A DNA stretch of 64,000 nt from Agromyces aurantiacus (GCF_016907355.1 NZ_JAFBBW010000001.1:124001-188000), one strand, 5' to 3'; positions 38,203-46,973 are shown, counted from the stretch's first letter. The notes: a model not told the origin generated them from the letters alone. A program made the numbers and translations.

Positions 38203-39741
38203 ATGGTCCGGTCGAGCAGGAAGATCATCGGCGGCGCCACCGCCGCGGTGCTGGTGATGGGTGCGTTCGGCGCATCCGCGGCGGCAGCCGCGCCGGGCGG
38301 GAAGGAGCCGGACAGCGCAGGTCCGAGGTTCAGCTCGGGCGCCTCGGGCGTCGGCGACGCCTACTTCCCGTACGCGGGCAACGGCGGGTACGACGTGCAG
38401 CACTACGACCTCGAGATCCGCTACACCCCGCCGGCGCCATCGCCGGCGCCGCTCGAGGGAGAGCTCGACGGTGTCGCCACGATCGACCTCGTCGCGACGC
38501 AGGACCTCGACCGGTTCAACCTCGACCTGCGCGGCATGGAGGTGCGCGCCGTCACCATCGACGGCAAGCCCGCGGTCGGCATCGAGCCGCCCCTGGCCGG
38601 GCAGACCGTCGAGGGCGCCGCCTACTGGCACGTCCAGGACGACGAACAGCGCGCGTGGGAGCTGACCATCCAGCCCCGGCCCAAGCTCAAGGCGGGCCAG
38701 GCGGTGGAGGTCGTCGTCGAGTACGGCGGCACGACCACGCGCCCGGAAGACATCGAGGGCGCGCTCTACGGCTGGGTGACCACGCGCGACGGCGCCATGG
38801 TGGCCAGCGAGCCCGAGGGCTCGATGACCTGGTATCCGGTGAGCGACCACCAGACCGACAAGGCGACGTACTCGTTCGCCATCACCGTGCCCGAGGGCAA
38901 GGTCGCGGTCGCGAACGGCCTGCCGGCTGGCGACCCGGTCACCGCCGACGGCTGGACCACCTGGTTCTGGGATGCGCCCGACGCGCAGGCCAGCTACCTC
39001 ACCACCGCGTCCGTGGGCGACTACGACCTGCGGGACACCACGACGGCAAGCGGGCTCCGAATCATCGATGCCGTCGACGACGGACTGACGCCATCCCGGC
39101 TCGCCACCACGAACGCGAGCCTCGCGCTCCAGCCCGAGATGATCTCGTTCCTCGAGAGCCACTTCGGCCCGTACCCGTTCAACTCGTACGGCGCGATCGT
39201 CGACGACGACAGCGTCGGCTACGCCCTCGAGACGCAGACCAGGCCCATCTATTCCAGCCAGGCGTCGCAGGGCACGGTGCTCCACGAGCTCTCGCACCAG
39301 TGGTTCGGCAACGCCGTGAGCCCCGAGCGCTGGCAGGACATCTGGCTCAACGAGGGCTGGGCGACGTACTCGACCTGGCTCTGGAACGAGCACCGCGGCG
39401 GCATCACGGCGCAGCAGGCCTTCGACAACTGGTACGCCCCGGCTCGCACGCAGGCGTACTGGGACTTCCAGATCGGCGACCCGGGCGCCTTGGGCCTGTT
39501 CGCGTCGCAGGTCTACAACAAGGGCGCGGCCACGCTGCACGCCCTTCGCGTCGAGGTCGGCGACGAGGCGTTCTTCGAGGCCACGAGGCTCTGGCTCGAG
39601 CGCTACGACGACTCGGCCGGGACCGCCGAGGACTTCCAGGCCGTGTTCGAGGAGGTCTCGGGCGAGGACCTCGACGGGTTCTTCCAGACCTGGCTCTACG
39701 ACCAGGTCAAGCCGCCCGCGACGTGGACGAACGCCGGCTGA
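38203..39741 (+). CDS. Secreted M1-type zinc metallopeptidase
   Basis: The 512-residue protein has a signal peptide (about residues 1-30, ending ASAAAAAPG), an N-terminal beta-sandwich like M1 aminopeptidases, and a gluzincin active site: H361-E-L-S-H365 with the third ligand E384 in LNEGWA. The usual GAMEN exopeptidase motif is not seen; YALETQTRP stands near that place. M1 enzymes remove N-terminal residues from peptides. It lacks the C-terminal ERAP-like domain, so it is a short form. AAGGGGAG precedes the ATG. A strong stem-loop follows the stop. Confidence 0.88.
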   Translation: MVRSSRKIIGGATAAVLVMGAFGASAAAAAPGGKEPDSAGPRFSSGASGVGDAYFPYAGNGGYDVQHYDLEIRYTPPAPSPAPLEGELDGVATIDLVATQDLDRFNLDLRGMEVRAVTIDGKPAVGIEPPLAGQTVEGAAYWHVQDDEQRAWELTIQPRPKLKAGQAVEVVVEYGGTTTRPEDIEGALYGWVTTRDGAMVASEPEGSMTWYPVSDHQTDKATYSFAITVPEGKVAVANGLPAGDPVTADGWTTWFWDAPDAQASYLTTASVGDYDLRDTTTASGLRIIDAVDDGLTPSRLATTNASLALQPEMISFLESHFGPYPFNSYGAIVDDDSVGYALETQTRPIYSSQASQGTVLHELSHQWFGNAVSPERWQDIWLNEGWATYSTWLWNEHRGGITAQQAFDNWYAPARTQAYWDFQIGDPGALGLFASQVYNKGAATLHALRVEVGDEAFFEATRLWLERYDDSAGTAEDFQAVFEEVSGEDLDGFFQTWLYDQVKPPATWTNAG

Positions 39742-39763
39742 GCCGAGGCCGAGGCGAACCGCG

Positions 39764-39795
39764 CTGACGCGCCGGGCACGCGCCCGGCGCGTCAG
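39764..39795. terminator. Bidirectional terminator-like stem-loop
   Basis: Fourteen-bp perfect arms (CTGACGCGCCGGGC and complement) with an ACGC loop lie between the convergent metallopeptidase and MarR genes. Confidence 0.8.
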
Positions 39796-39800
39796 TGTCG

Positions 39801-40205
39801 TCAGTCGCCTTCGGCGAGCAGGCGGCGCAGGATGTCGCCGAGGTGCGCTTGATCGCCGGGTGCGAGCCGCGCGAGCAGCTGCGCCTCGACCCGGTCGCGG
39901 GCGGCGACCGCTGAGGGCAGCATCGATCGCCCGGCCGCGGTCGCGCGGACGAGCACCGATCGACGGTCGGTCGGCGACGGGATGCGCTCGACGAGCCCCG
40001 CCCGTTCGAGCCGGTCGAGTCGCTTCGTCATACCGGCCCGCGTGACCCCCGCGCGCTCGGCGAGCTCGGAGGGCAGGGCGTCGCCGCCGGCGACGACCTC
40101 GAGCACCGCGAGTTCGGCGCGGGTGACGCCGTGCTCCTTGAGCACGAAGTCCACGACGGCGCCGGTCACCTGCGAGGCCCGGTCGAGCAGCGCGAGCAGG
40201 CTCAC
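39801..40205 (-). CDS. MarR family transcriptional regulator
   Basis: The 134-residue winged-helix protein has the recognition region LPSELAERAGVTRAGMTKRLDRL (about residues 42-64) and the wing PTDRRSVLVRAT. It starts at GTG 40205, overlapping the thioredoxin stop as GTGA, so thioredoxin is made first. A palindrome before the thioredoxin gene is the likely operator, giving an autoregulated redox unit. No conserved N-terminal Cys of the OhrR kind is present, so the signal is unknown. Confidence 0.88.
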   Translation of the reverse strand: MSLLALLDRASQVTGAVVDFVLKEHGVTRAELAVLEVVAGGDALPSELAERAGVTRAGMTKRLDRLERAGLVERIPSPTDRRSVLVRATAAGRSMLPSAVAARDRVEAQLLARLAPGDQAHLGDILRRLLAEGD

Positions 40206-40504
40206 GCTGCGACGGCCTCGGCGAGGATCTCGCGAACCGCGGCCTCGAAGGCCTGGAGCGGCTGCGCGCCGATGACGCGCCCGACGGGGACGTCGCCGCG
40301 GAAGACCACCGTCGTGGGCATCGAGCGGATGTCGTACGCGGCGGCGAGTTCCGGGTGCGCGTCGACGTCGACGTGGTCGATGCGCACGGCGGGGTGGCGC
40401 TCGCCGAACGAGCGGAGGACCGGCTCGAACGCTCGGCAGGGGCCGCACCAGGCGGCGCCGAACTCGACGAGGCGGATGGCATCGGGAGCGGAAGTGGTGT
40501 CCAT
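40202..40504 (-). CDS. Thioredoxin-fold protein (WCGPC)
   Basis: The 100-residue protein has the thioredoxin active site AAWCGPCRAF (about residues 19-28) and the cis-Pro motif RSMPTTVVF. It reduces protein disulfides or acts in redox signalling. The start at ATG 40504 is chosen because the upstream open frame overlaps the promoter and palindrome. It is co-translated with the MarR regulator. Length is slightly short for TrxA but complete. Confidence 0.9.
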   Translation of the reverse strand: MDTTSAPDAIRLVEFGAAWCGPCRAFEPVLRSFGERHPAVRIDHVDVDAHPELAAAYDIRSMPTTVVFRGDVPVGRVIGAQPLQAFEAAVREILAEAVAA

Positions 40505-40509
40505 GGTGA

Positions 40510-40527
40510 TAGTCAACCAGTTCACTA
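40510..40527. promoter_or_regulatory. Palindromic MarR-type operator
   Basis: TAGTCAACCAGTTCACTA is an 18-bp imperfect palindrome (TAGT-N-AAC-N2-GTT-N-ACTA) 5 bp upstream of the thioredoxin start. AT-rich palindromes of this size are typical MarR sites. Confidence 0.65.
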
Positions 40528-40584
40528 CTTTCGGTATTCCCTCACCGCGAACGGGCATCCAGCCGACGCTCGGGCGCTCCCGCG

Positions 40585-40590
40585 TACCCT
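40585..40590 (+). promoter_or_regulatory. -10 box TACCCT of rlmN
   Basis: TACCCT lies 6 nt before the ATG at 40597, consistent with a leaderless transcript. Confidence 0.55.
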
Positions 40591-40596
40591 TGAGGC

Positions 40597-41931
40597 ATGC
40601 CGACCGACGCGCCCGAGACCCCTGCACGCCCCGGGGAGACGGCGGCGACCCCGCGCGAGGGCGCGGAGCCCGGCGGCGCGGTCCGCGAGACGCGGGCCGG
40701 CGCCATCCGCTCGACCACGCCGCGCGGCGCCCGCCAGGTGCGCCCCCAGACCGAGGGCTGGCAGCAGCAGAAGGGCGCCGACGGACGGCCCCTGCTCCAG
40801 TTCGCGTCGCCCAAGCGCGGCAAGCCGCCGGCCCACCTCGCCGACCTCGCGCCCGACGAGTGGAAGGCGAAGGCCGACGAGCTCGGCGTGCCCGCCTTCC
40901 GACTCAAGCAGGTCGCGCGCCACTGGTTCACACGCTGGACCAGCGACCCGGCCGAGATGACCGATCTGCCGGCCGCGGGCCGCGAGGAGCTCGTCGCCGG
41001 CCTGCTGCCGCCGCTCCTCACCGAGGTGCGCCGCCTCGAGACCGACCGCGGCGACACGATCAAGTTCCTCTGGAAGCTCCACGACGGCGCGCTCGTAGAG
41101 TCGGTGCTCATGCGCTACCCCGGCCGCATCACGCTGTGCGTGTCGAGCCAAGCCGGGTGCGGCATGAACTGCCCGTTCTGCGCGACCGGCCAGGCGGGCC
41201 TGACCCGCAACATGTCGGCCGCCGAGATCCTCGCGCAGGTCGTCGAGGCGAACCGGGTCATCGCGGCGGGGGCCCTGCACGGCAAGCGCGCCGACGACGG
41301 CACGCCCGAGCGCGTCTCCAACATCGTGTTCATGGGCATGGGCGAGCCGCTCGCGAACTACGCCCGCCTGATGCGCGCCGTGCGCACCATGGCGGCGCCG
41401 GCTCCCGAGGGCCTCGGCATGTCGGCGCGCAACATCACGGTCTCGACGGTGGGCCTCGTGCCCGCCATCCGCAAGCTCGCCGACGAGCACGTCCCGGTGA
41501 CCTTCGCGCTCAGCCTGCATGCCCCCGACGACGGCCTGCGCGACGAGCTCATCCCGGTGAACTCGCGCTGGAAGGTCGACGAGGCGCTCGACGCCGCGCG
41601 CGAGTACTTCGAGAAGACCGGTCGCCGGGTCTCGATCGAGTACGCGCTCATCAAGGACATGAACGACCACGGATGGCGCGCCGACCTGCTCGCCGAGAAG
41701 CTCAACGAGCGCGGCCGCGGCTGGGTGCACGTCAACCCGATCCCGCTGAACCCGACGCCCGGCTCGATCTGGACCGCGTCCGAGCTCGACGTGCAGCAGG
41801 AGTTCGTGCGCCGGCTCACCGACGCGGGCATCCCCACGACCATCCGCGACACGCGCGGCAAGGAGATCGACGGCGCCTGCGGGCAGCTCGTCGCCACCGA
41901 GGAGGACGAGGCGGCAGCAGCGCGCGCCTGA
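40597..41931 (+). CDS. rlmN: 23S rRNA/tRNA A2503/A37 C2-methyltransferase RlmN
   Basis: The 444-residue radical-SAM protein has the 4Fe-4S motif CGMNCPFC (about 188-195), the SAM-contact FMGMGEPL and the second catalytic Cys in IDGACGQL. RlmN methylates adenine 2503 of 23S rRNA and A37 of some tRNAs. About 60 N-terminal residues are Pro/Thr/Arg-rich and not part of the family core. Later in-frame starts would remove them, but the -10 box 6 nt before 40597 supports this start. Confidence 0.95.
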   Translation: MPTDAPETPARPGETAATPREGAEPGGAVRETRAGAIRSTTPRGARQVRPQTEGWQQQKGADGRPLLQFASPKRGKPPAHLADLAPDEWKAKADELGVPAFRLKQVARHWFTRWTSDPAEMTDLPAAGREELVAGLLPPLLTEVRRLETDRGDTIKFLWKLHDGALVESVLMRYPGRITLCVSSQAGCGMNCPFCATGQAGLTRNMSAAEILAQVVEANRVIAAGALHGKRADDGTPERVSNIVFMGMGEPLANYARLMRAVRTMAAPAPEGLGMSARNITVSTVGLVPAIRKLADEHVPVTFALSLHAPDDGLRDELIPVNSRWKVDEALDAAREYFEKTGRRVSIEYALIKDMNDHGWRADLLAEKLNERGRGWVHVNPIPLNPTPGSIWTASELDVQQEFVRRLTDAGIPTTIRDTRGKEIDGACGQLVATEEDEAAAARA

Positions 41932-41978
41932 ACGCCGCGCTCAGGGCACTCCCGGAGTCCGACGCCGACGGCCGCCCC

Positions 41979-41984
41979 TATGCT
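41979..41984 (+). promoter_or_regulatory. -10 box TATGCT of the lipoprotein gene
   Basis: TATGCT is 6 nt before the ATG at 41991, consistent with leaderless translation. Confidence 0.55.
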
Positions 41985-41990
41985 GCGGCC

Positions 41991-42557
41991 ATGACCCGAC
42001 GACTCGCGCCCGCCGGAGCGGGCACCATGATCATCGCCGCCCTGCTGGCCGGCTGCGCGATGACCCCGACGACCTCGCCGACACCGACGCCGACCTCCGC
42101 AGCATCCGCGCCGACCGCGTCGCCGCCCGAGCCGACCACCTCCGCCGAGCCGACCGCTGCTCCGGCCGACGTGACGTGCGACGACGTGCTCACCGACGCG
42201 GAGTACGCCTCGCTCGAGGCCGACGGGCTCGTTCCGCGGACCGAGAACGTGGTCACGCTCGGACCCGTGATGGCCGACCTCGCCGACGAGGGCGCGCTCG
42301 TCTGCAACTGGGCAAAGCCGCAGAGCGACATCGCGATGTGGGTGGTGCGACTGCCCGAATCGGATGCCGCGTGGCAGGCGCGGCGCGACGAGCTCCTCGC
42401 CGCGGGCTGGACCGAGGGCGACGAGCCCCTGCCGAGCACGCTGACCGCCCCGGCCGACTACGACTCCAACTACATCCCGGCGATCGGCCACGCCGACGGA
42501 GTCACCTACTTCGTGAGCGGCGCCCGCTTCCTCACCTCGATCGCGGCGCTGGGCTGA
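41991..42557 (+). CDS. Putative lipoprotein of unknown function
   Basis: The 188-residue protein has a short signal with lipobox LLAGC (Cys near residue 22), a Pro/Thr/Ser-rich spacer of about 35 residues, and a soluble domain with two cysteines (VTCDDVL and LVCNWAKP) that may pair. The domain reads like the small extracytoplasmic proteins common in Microbacteriaceae (TDAEYASLEADG). No enzyme motif is visible. It is a single gene, convergent with the TOPRIM gene. Confidence 0.8.
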   Translation: MTRRLAPAGAGTMIIAALLAGCAMTPTTSPTPTPTSAASAPTASPPEPTTSAEPTAAPADVTCDDVLTDAEYASLEADGLVPRTENVVTLGPVMADLADEGALVCNWAKPQSDIAMWVVRLPESDAAWQARRDELLAAGWTEGDEPLPSTLTAPADYDSNYIPAIGHADGVTYFVSGARFLTSIAALG

Positions 42558-42626
42558 GCCGGGAGGGCACGCGCCACCGCCTGCCGAGCACGGGAGCGCG
42601 GCGCGGCGCGACGGTCGACCCTGCCT

Positions 42627-43223
42627 TCACGGGGCGGCGGCGCGCAGGAGATCGGCGAGCTGCCGCGGCACGCGCTCGAGCGGCATCCGCTCGACGATCG
42701 CGGCGGCGAAACGGACCTTGCGCCCGCTCGCCGTGCCCGCGAATCGGCGCAGCTGGGCCTCGATCGGCCGCCCGCGCTGCGCAGGCTGACCTTGGAACGT
42801 GCGGAATCGCGAGAGCTCACCGGCCTCGGCGAGCATCGACTGGACGAGGTCCGCGCCGGCCGCACGGATCAGCTCGTCCTCGAGATCGAGCGCGCACGCG
42901 AAGAAGCCGAGCGCCTCCGCCTCGGCGAGGTCGGCGGGTCGACCTCGGCCGGACTCCTCGAGCATGCGGCACACGACCTCGAACTCGCCGACGTCGTACA
43001 GTCCGAGCAGGCGCGGCGGGTCCACCACGGGGCCGGCGAACGCGGCATCGAGCTCCGCGAGGTGCGTCCGAAGGTTCGTGACGCCGCCCATGTCGACGAC
43101 CCGCACGCCGCCGCCGCCGAGGTCGACTCCGAGCCGGGCCGCGAGCGCGAGGATCGCTCGGTGGTCGCTCGGCCCCTCGACGAGCAAGACGACGCGATCC
43201 GTGGCGGCTCGGGCGTCGCGCAT
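42627..43223 (-). CDS. Stand-alone TOPRIM-domain protein
   Basis: The 198-residue protein begins with a TOPRIM fold: VVLLVEGPSDHRAI (catalytic Glu near residue 16) and later VDMGGVTNL and GLYDVGE supplying an acidic position. This matches the TOPRIM domain of OLD-family nucleases without the ABC ATPase half. It may bind nucleotides or act as a nuclease/primase-like factor; the partner is not in the window. TAGGGT 6 nt before the ATG suggests leaderless expression. It is divergent from the RIO kinase gene. Confidence 0.78.
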   Translation of the reverse strand: MRDARAATDRVVLLVEGPSDHRAILALAARLGVDLGGGGVRVVDMGGVTNLRTHLAELDAAFAGPVVDPPRLLGLYDVGEFEVVCRMLEESGRGRPADLAEAEALGFFACALDLEDELIRAAGADLVQSMLAEAGELSRFRTFQGQPAQRGRPIEAQLRRFAGTASGRKVRFAAAIVERMPLERVPRQLADLLRAAAP

Positions 43224-43229
43224 GACCCG

Positions 43230-43235
43230 ACCCTA
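43230..43235 (-). promoter_or_regulatory. -10 box TAGGGT of the TOPRIM gene
   Basis: On the reverse strand TAGGGT ends 6 nt before the ATG at 43223. Confidence 0.55.
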
Positions 43236-43245
43236 GCCCGAACCA

Positions 43246-43274
43246 TGGACAGCGGGGCATGCGAGGCGTATGCT
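43246..43274 (+). promoter_or_regulatory. Promoter of the RIO kinase transcript
   Basis: TGGACA (43246-43251), a 17-bp spacer and TATGCT (43269-43274) form a good vegetative promoter. It predicts a start near 43281 and a leader of about 180 nt before the kinase GTG. Confidence 0.65.
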
Positions 43275-43360
43275 CGTCCGGGCCGCGCCACGCGGCATCC
43301 GTCGCCTCGTCGAAGGCGACCCCACCCCGCCCAGCGGGCCGAGACCGGAAGGAGTGAGCG

Positions 43361-43420
43361 ATGAACACCGTCCTTGTCGCGCGTATCGCAGACACCCTTC
43401 CCCGCGAGGCCGCCCGCTAG
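43361..43420 (+). CDS. 19-residue leader ORF upstream of the RIO kinase
   Basis: ATG at 43361 follows GGAAGGAG by 6 nt, the strongest ribosome site in this region, and the frame ends at TAG 43418-43420. The peptide is hydrophobic then charged (MNTVLVARIADTLPREAAR). It is in a different frame from the kinase, which begins 41 nt after its stop. It may be a regulatory leader peptide or a small protein; no known attenuator codon run is seen. Confidence 0.5.
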   Translation: MNTVLVARIADTLPREAAR

Positions 43421-43461
43421 CATCCGCGACCGGTGGCCTCCACGACCTCGGAGACACCACC

Positions 43462-44355
43462 GTGAACATGCTGTCGTCACTCGACGATTCCGCCGCGCAC
43501 CGCGCGGCATCCGCTGCGCCGTTCGGCGCGGCATCCACCCACCTCGCCTTCGCCGACGTCGAACCCGGCGAGGACCAGCGCTGGTCGACCTGGCCGGCGA
43601 CCCAACCCAGCGAACGCGGACCGGAACCCCGGCCCGACTGGCTCGTGACCTCCGCCGCCGCACTCGACACCGAGCTCGGCATCGTGAAGACCGGCAAGGA
43701 GGCCGACCTCTGGCTCATCGAGCGCGCCGTGCCCGGTGCGCCCGCCGACGTGCCCGGCAACGCCGCACTGCTCGCCGCCAAGCGGTACCGGGGCGCCGAG
43801 CACCGGATGTTCCACCGCTCGGCGATCTACACCGAGGGCCGCGGCACCCGCCGCAGCCGCGACGTGCGCGCCGTGCAGCGCGCGTCGACGTACGGCCGCG
43901 AGGTCGCGCGCACCGAATGGGCGTACGCCGAGTTCGCGGCGCTCAGTCGCCTCACCGAGCTCGGCGCGCCCGTGCCGTACCCGGTGCAGGTGAGCGAGAC
44001 CGAGGTGCTCATGGAGTTCATCGGCGAGGGCCGGACGGCTGCGCCGCGCCTCGCGCAGGTGCGCGCGACGCCCGACGAGCTGCGCGACCTGTTCCACCAG
44101 GTGATGGACCTCATGCGCCGGCTCGCACACGCCGGACTCGCGCACGGCGACCTCTCCCCGTACAACCTGCTCGTGCATCGCGGGCGCGTCGTCGCGATCG
44201 ACCTGCCGCAGGTCGTCGACGTGGTGGCGAACCCGAACGGGTTCGACCTGCTGCATCGCGACTGCGTCAACGTGTGCGACTGGTTCACCCGGCAGCGGCT
44301 CGAGTGCGACGCCGAGGAGCTCTTCGGCGAGCTCGTGGGCGACGTCTACCGGTGA
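43462..44355 (+). CDS. RIO1-family serine/threonine kinase-like protein
   Basis: The 297-residue protein has the RIO fold: LGIVKTGKEADLWL as the flexible loop (about 75-88), LLAAKRYRG with the ATP-binding Lys, catalytic HGDLSPYNLLVH (about 228-239) and the metal-loop AIDLPQVVD (about 245-253). RIO kinases function in ribosome assembly in archaea and eukaryotes; the substrate in bacteria is unclear. GTG 43462 is favoured by GGAG 8 nt upstream; ATG 43468 is an alternative. It is preceded by a long leader containing a 19-codon ORF and followed by a GC-rich stem-loop. Confidence 0.88.
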   Translation: MNMLSSLDDSAAHRAASAAPFGAASTHLAFADVEPGEDQRWSTWPATQPSERGPEPRPDWLVTSAAALDTELGIVKTGKEADLWLIERAVPGAPADVPGNAALLAAKRYRGAEHRMFHRSAIYTEGRGTRRSRDVRAVQRASTYGREVARTEWAYAEFAALSRLTELGAPVPYPVQVSETEVLMEFIGEGRTAAPRLAQVRATPDELRDLFHQVMDLMRRLAHAGLAHGDLSPYNLLVHRGRVVAIDLPQVVDVVANPNGFDLLHRDCVNVCDWFTRQRLECDAEELFGELVGDVYR

Positions 44356-44365
44356 GCCGTCGTCG

Positions 44366-44414
44366 CGCACCCGCCCATCCGCCCGCCGCGCGCCGCCCGC
44401 GGCGGGCGGGTGCG
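44366..44414. terminator. GC-rich stem-loop after the RIO kinase gene
   Basis: Eleven-bp perfect outer arms CGCACCCGCCC/GGGCGGGTGCG enclose further self-complementary GC sequence, starting 11 bp past the stop codon. Confidence 0.65.
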
Positions 44415-44553
44415 GCGTGCCGCGAAGGCGGTAGTGTTCCCGCAGATCACCGACGATCGACCCGACCGAGCGCGCTCGAGCCGGGCCGGGCGGATGGCGC
44501 GGCCCAGCGGCATCCGTCACCTGCGGTTCACCCGACGGAATGAGACTGGCGCC

Positions 44554-45996
44554 ATGACCGATCCCGCCCCGCTGCCGCTGCAGCCCGCCGTTCCGCCGCG
44601 CCCCGGCCATCAGGACGTCGAGCCCCTCACCGGGCTCGAACTGCAGGCCGAGCGGCGCGTGCCGCGGAAGCAGGTGTGGGCGTGGGCGATCTGGGACTGG
44701 GCGACGCAGCCGTTCAACTCGGTGATCCTCACGTTCGTGTTCACCGCGCTCTACCTCACGAGCGACTGGTTCCTCGACCCGGCCGTGGCCGAGCTCGGCG
44801 AGGGCGATCCGGCCTATGAGCGGGCCATCGCCGACCTCGCGAGCGGCCTGGGCTGGGCGATCACCGTCGCGGGCATCCTGATCGCGGTGCTCGCCCCGGT
44901 GCTGGGGCAGCGGGCGGATGTCGCGGGGCGCCGCAAGCTCTGGCTCGGCGGCGCCACGGCGGCGCTCGTCGCGTGCATGTTCGCGCTCTTCTTCGTGCAG
45001 GGATCGCCGCCGTACTTCCTGCTCGGCATCTCGCTCATCGCGGCGGGAACGGTGTTCAGCGAGATCGCGGGCGTGAACTACAACGCGATGCTCGTGCAGG
45101 TCTCGACGCCGCGCACCGTCGGCAAGGTGTCGGGGCTGGGTTGGGGCCTCGGCTACCTCGGCGGCATCGTCGCGCTCGTGCTCGTGGTCGTGGCGACGAC
45201 GTTCGACTGGTGGGGGATGCCCACCGACGACGGGCTCGTCTACCGGGTGATCGCGGTCGGCTGCGCGGTGTGGACGCTCGTCTTCGCGTGGCCCGTGCTC
45301 GTCTACGTGCCCGAGGCGCCCCCGGCCCCCGGGCGCGAGCGCGTCGGGTTCTTCCGCAGCTATGCGGTGCTCGTGCGCGACATCGCCCGGCTGTGGCGCG
45401 AGGCCCGCCCGACGTTCTGGTTCCTGCTCGCGAGCGCCGTCTTCCGCGACGGACTCGCGGGCGTGTTCGCGTTCGGCGCGGTGATCGCGGCGGTGGTGTT
45501 CCGGTTCACCTCGAACGAGGTCATGCTCTTCGGCATCGCGGCGAACCTGCTCGCGGGGGTCTCGACGATCGTCGCGGGCCGCTTCGACGACCGCTTCGGT
45601 CCGCGCGCGGTGATCCTCACGGCGCTCGGCGGCCTGGTCGGCGCGGGCCTCATCGTGTTCTTCCTGCACGACGCGGGCAAGGTCCCGTTCTGGATCTTCG
45701 GCCTCGTGCTCACCCTGTTCGTGGGGCCGGCGCAGGCGGCATCGCGGTCGTTCCTCGCGAGGGTCACGCCGGCCGGTCGCGAGAGCGAGATCTTCGGCCT
45801 CTACGCGACGACGGGCCGCGCGGCGAGCTTCCTGTCGCCGATGCTGTGGTCGGGCTTCATCGTCGTGTTCGGCGCGACGTACTGGGGCATCCTCGGCATC
45901 GTGCTCGTGCTCATCGCGGGGCTCGTGCTCATGCTCTTCGTGCGGGTGCCGAAGCGGGTCGCGGAGGCCGCGGCGGCGCCGATCGGAGGCCGGTGA
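44554..45996 (+). CDS. UMF1/Atg22-type MFS transporter
   Basis: The 480-residue protein has about 12 helices and the UMF1 signature near the N-terminus (WAIWDWATQPFNSVILTFVF), plus GLGWGLGYLGGIVAL in the fifth helix region. Atg22-like members export amino acids or other metabolites in eukaryotic vacuoles; bacterial substrates are unknown. The ATG at 44554 has no strong ribosome site. Its stop overlaps the patatin GTG (GTGA), so the two are coupled. Confidence 0.85.
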   Translation: MTDPAPLPLQPAVPPRPGHQDVEPLTGLELQAERRVPRKQVWAWAIWDWATQPFNSVILTFVFTALYLTSDWFLDPAVAELGEGDPAYERAIADLASGLGWAITVAGILIAVLAPVLGQRADVAGRRKLWLGGATAALVACMFALFFVQGSPPYFLLGISLIAAGTVFSEIAGVNYNAMLVQVSTPRTVGKVSGLGWGLGYLGGIVALVLVVVATTFDWWGMPTDDGLVYRVIAVGCAVWTLVFAWPVLVYVPEAPPAPGRERVGFFRSYAVLVRDIARLWREARPTFWFLLASAVFRDGLAGVFAFGAVIAAVVFRFTSNEVMLFGIAANLLAGVSTIVAGRFDDRFGPRAVILTALGGLVGAGLIVFFLHDAGKVPFWIFGLVLTLFVGPAQAASRSFLARVTPAGRESEIFGLYATTGRAASFLSPMLWSGFIVVFGATYWGILGIVLVLIAGLVLMLFVRVPKRVAEAAAAPIGGR

Positions 45997-46898
45997 ACCA
46001 TCCGGGCGAACCCCCTTCCAGCTCCACGCGAGCGCTCGTGCTCGGCGGCGGCGGATCGACGGGCAACGCGTGGCTCATCGGCGTCATCGCCGGACTCGCC
46101 GAGGGCGGGCTCGACGTGACCGACGCCGACCTGGTCGTCGGCACGTCGGCCGGCTCGACGACCGCGGTCCAGGTCGCCGGCTCGGCCCCGGGCGAGCTGC
46201 TCGCCGCCGTCCTCCACGAGGCCGCATCGGCGCCGCGCCGCGAGCCGCCCACCGGCGATCGTCGACCCCTCGCATCCGTCGCCGCGCACCTGGAGCGGAC
46301 GAACGCGATCATCGCGGCCGCCGCCGACGCGTCCGACATGCGCCGCCGGATGGGCGCGGCGGCGCTCGAGCGCGCGGCCGCGTCGGGCGAGGAGGGCCGG
46401 GAACGCTGGCGGGCCACCGTCGCCGCCCGGCTGCCGAACCCGGACTGGCCCGAGCGACCCCTGCTCATCACCGCGGTCGACGCCCGGACCGGCGACCCGG
46501 TCGTGTTCGACCGCGCGAGCGGCGTCGACCTGGTCGATGCCGTCGCAGCCAGCTGCGCCGGTGGGCCCGCGTATCGGGTCGGGGACGACCACTACATCGA
46601 CGGCGGCTACCGGCGCAACGAGAACGCCGACCTGGCGAGCGGATTCGGCCGCGTGCTGGTGCTCTCGCCGCTCGGCGGCCGCACGCGGCATCCGCTCGAC
46701 TGGGGCATGCAGCTCGCGGCGCAGGTCGACGAGCTGCGCGCTGGCGGCAGTCGGGTCGAGACGATCCTCCCGGGCCGGGATGCCGAGCCGCTGCTCGGCG
46801 CGAACGCGATGGACGTCTCGCTCCGTCCGGCCGCCGCCCGGGCCGGCTCGCAGCAGGGCCGGGACGCTGCCGAGCGGCTCGCCGGGTTCTGGGGCTGA
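45993..46898 (+). CDS. Patatin-like phospholipase
   Basis: The 301-residue protein has the patatin oxyanion loop GGGGSTGNAW (residues 18-27), nucleophile motif GTSAGS (50-55) and the catalytic Asp in DGGYRRNENA near 203. It is a Ser/Asp-dyad acyl hydrolase, probably acting on phospholipids or other lipid esters in the cytosol; no signal peptide is seen. GTG 45993 has GGAGG at good distance and overlaps the transporter stop. Confidence 0.9.
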   Translation: MNHPGEPPSSSTRALVLGGGGSTGNAWLIGVIAGLAEGGLDVTDADLVVGTSAGSTTAVQVAGSAPGELLAAVLHEAASAPRREPPTGDRRPLASVAAHLERTNAIIAAAADASDMRRRMGAAALERAAASGEEGRERWRATVAARLPNPDWPERPLLITAVDARTGDPVVFDRASGVDLVDAVAASCAGGPAYRVGDDHYIDGGYRRNENADLASGFGRVLVLSPLGGRTRHPLDWGMQLAAQVDELRAGGSRVETILPGRDAEPLLGANAMDVSLRPAAARAGSQQGRDAAERLAGFWG

Positions 46899-46973
46899 CG
46901 GCCGCCGCGCCGACTCCACGACGACGCGCCACCCCGGCGCGGGGCGGCGCGTCGCCGAATCCACGTCGGAGGG

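Noticed and set aside
43361..43420. Short ORF as true N-terminus of the RIO kinase
   Set aside because: It is in another frame and ends with its own stop codon 41 nt before the kinase start.
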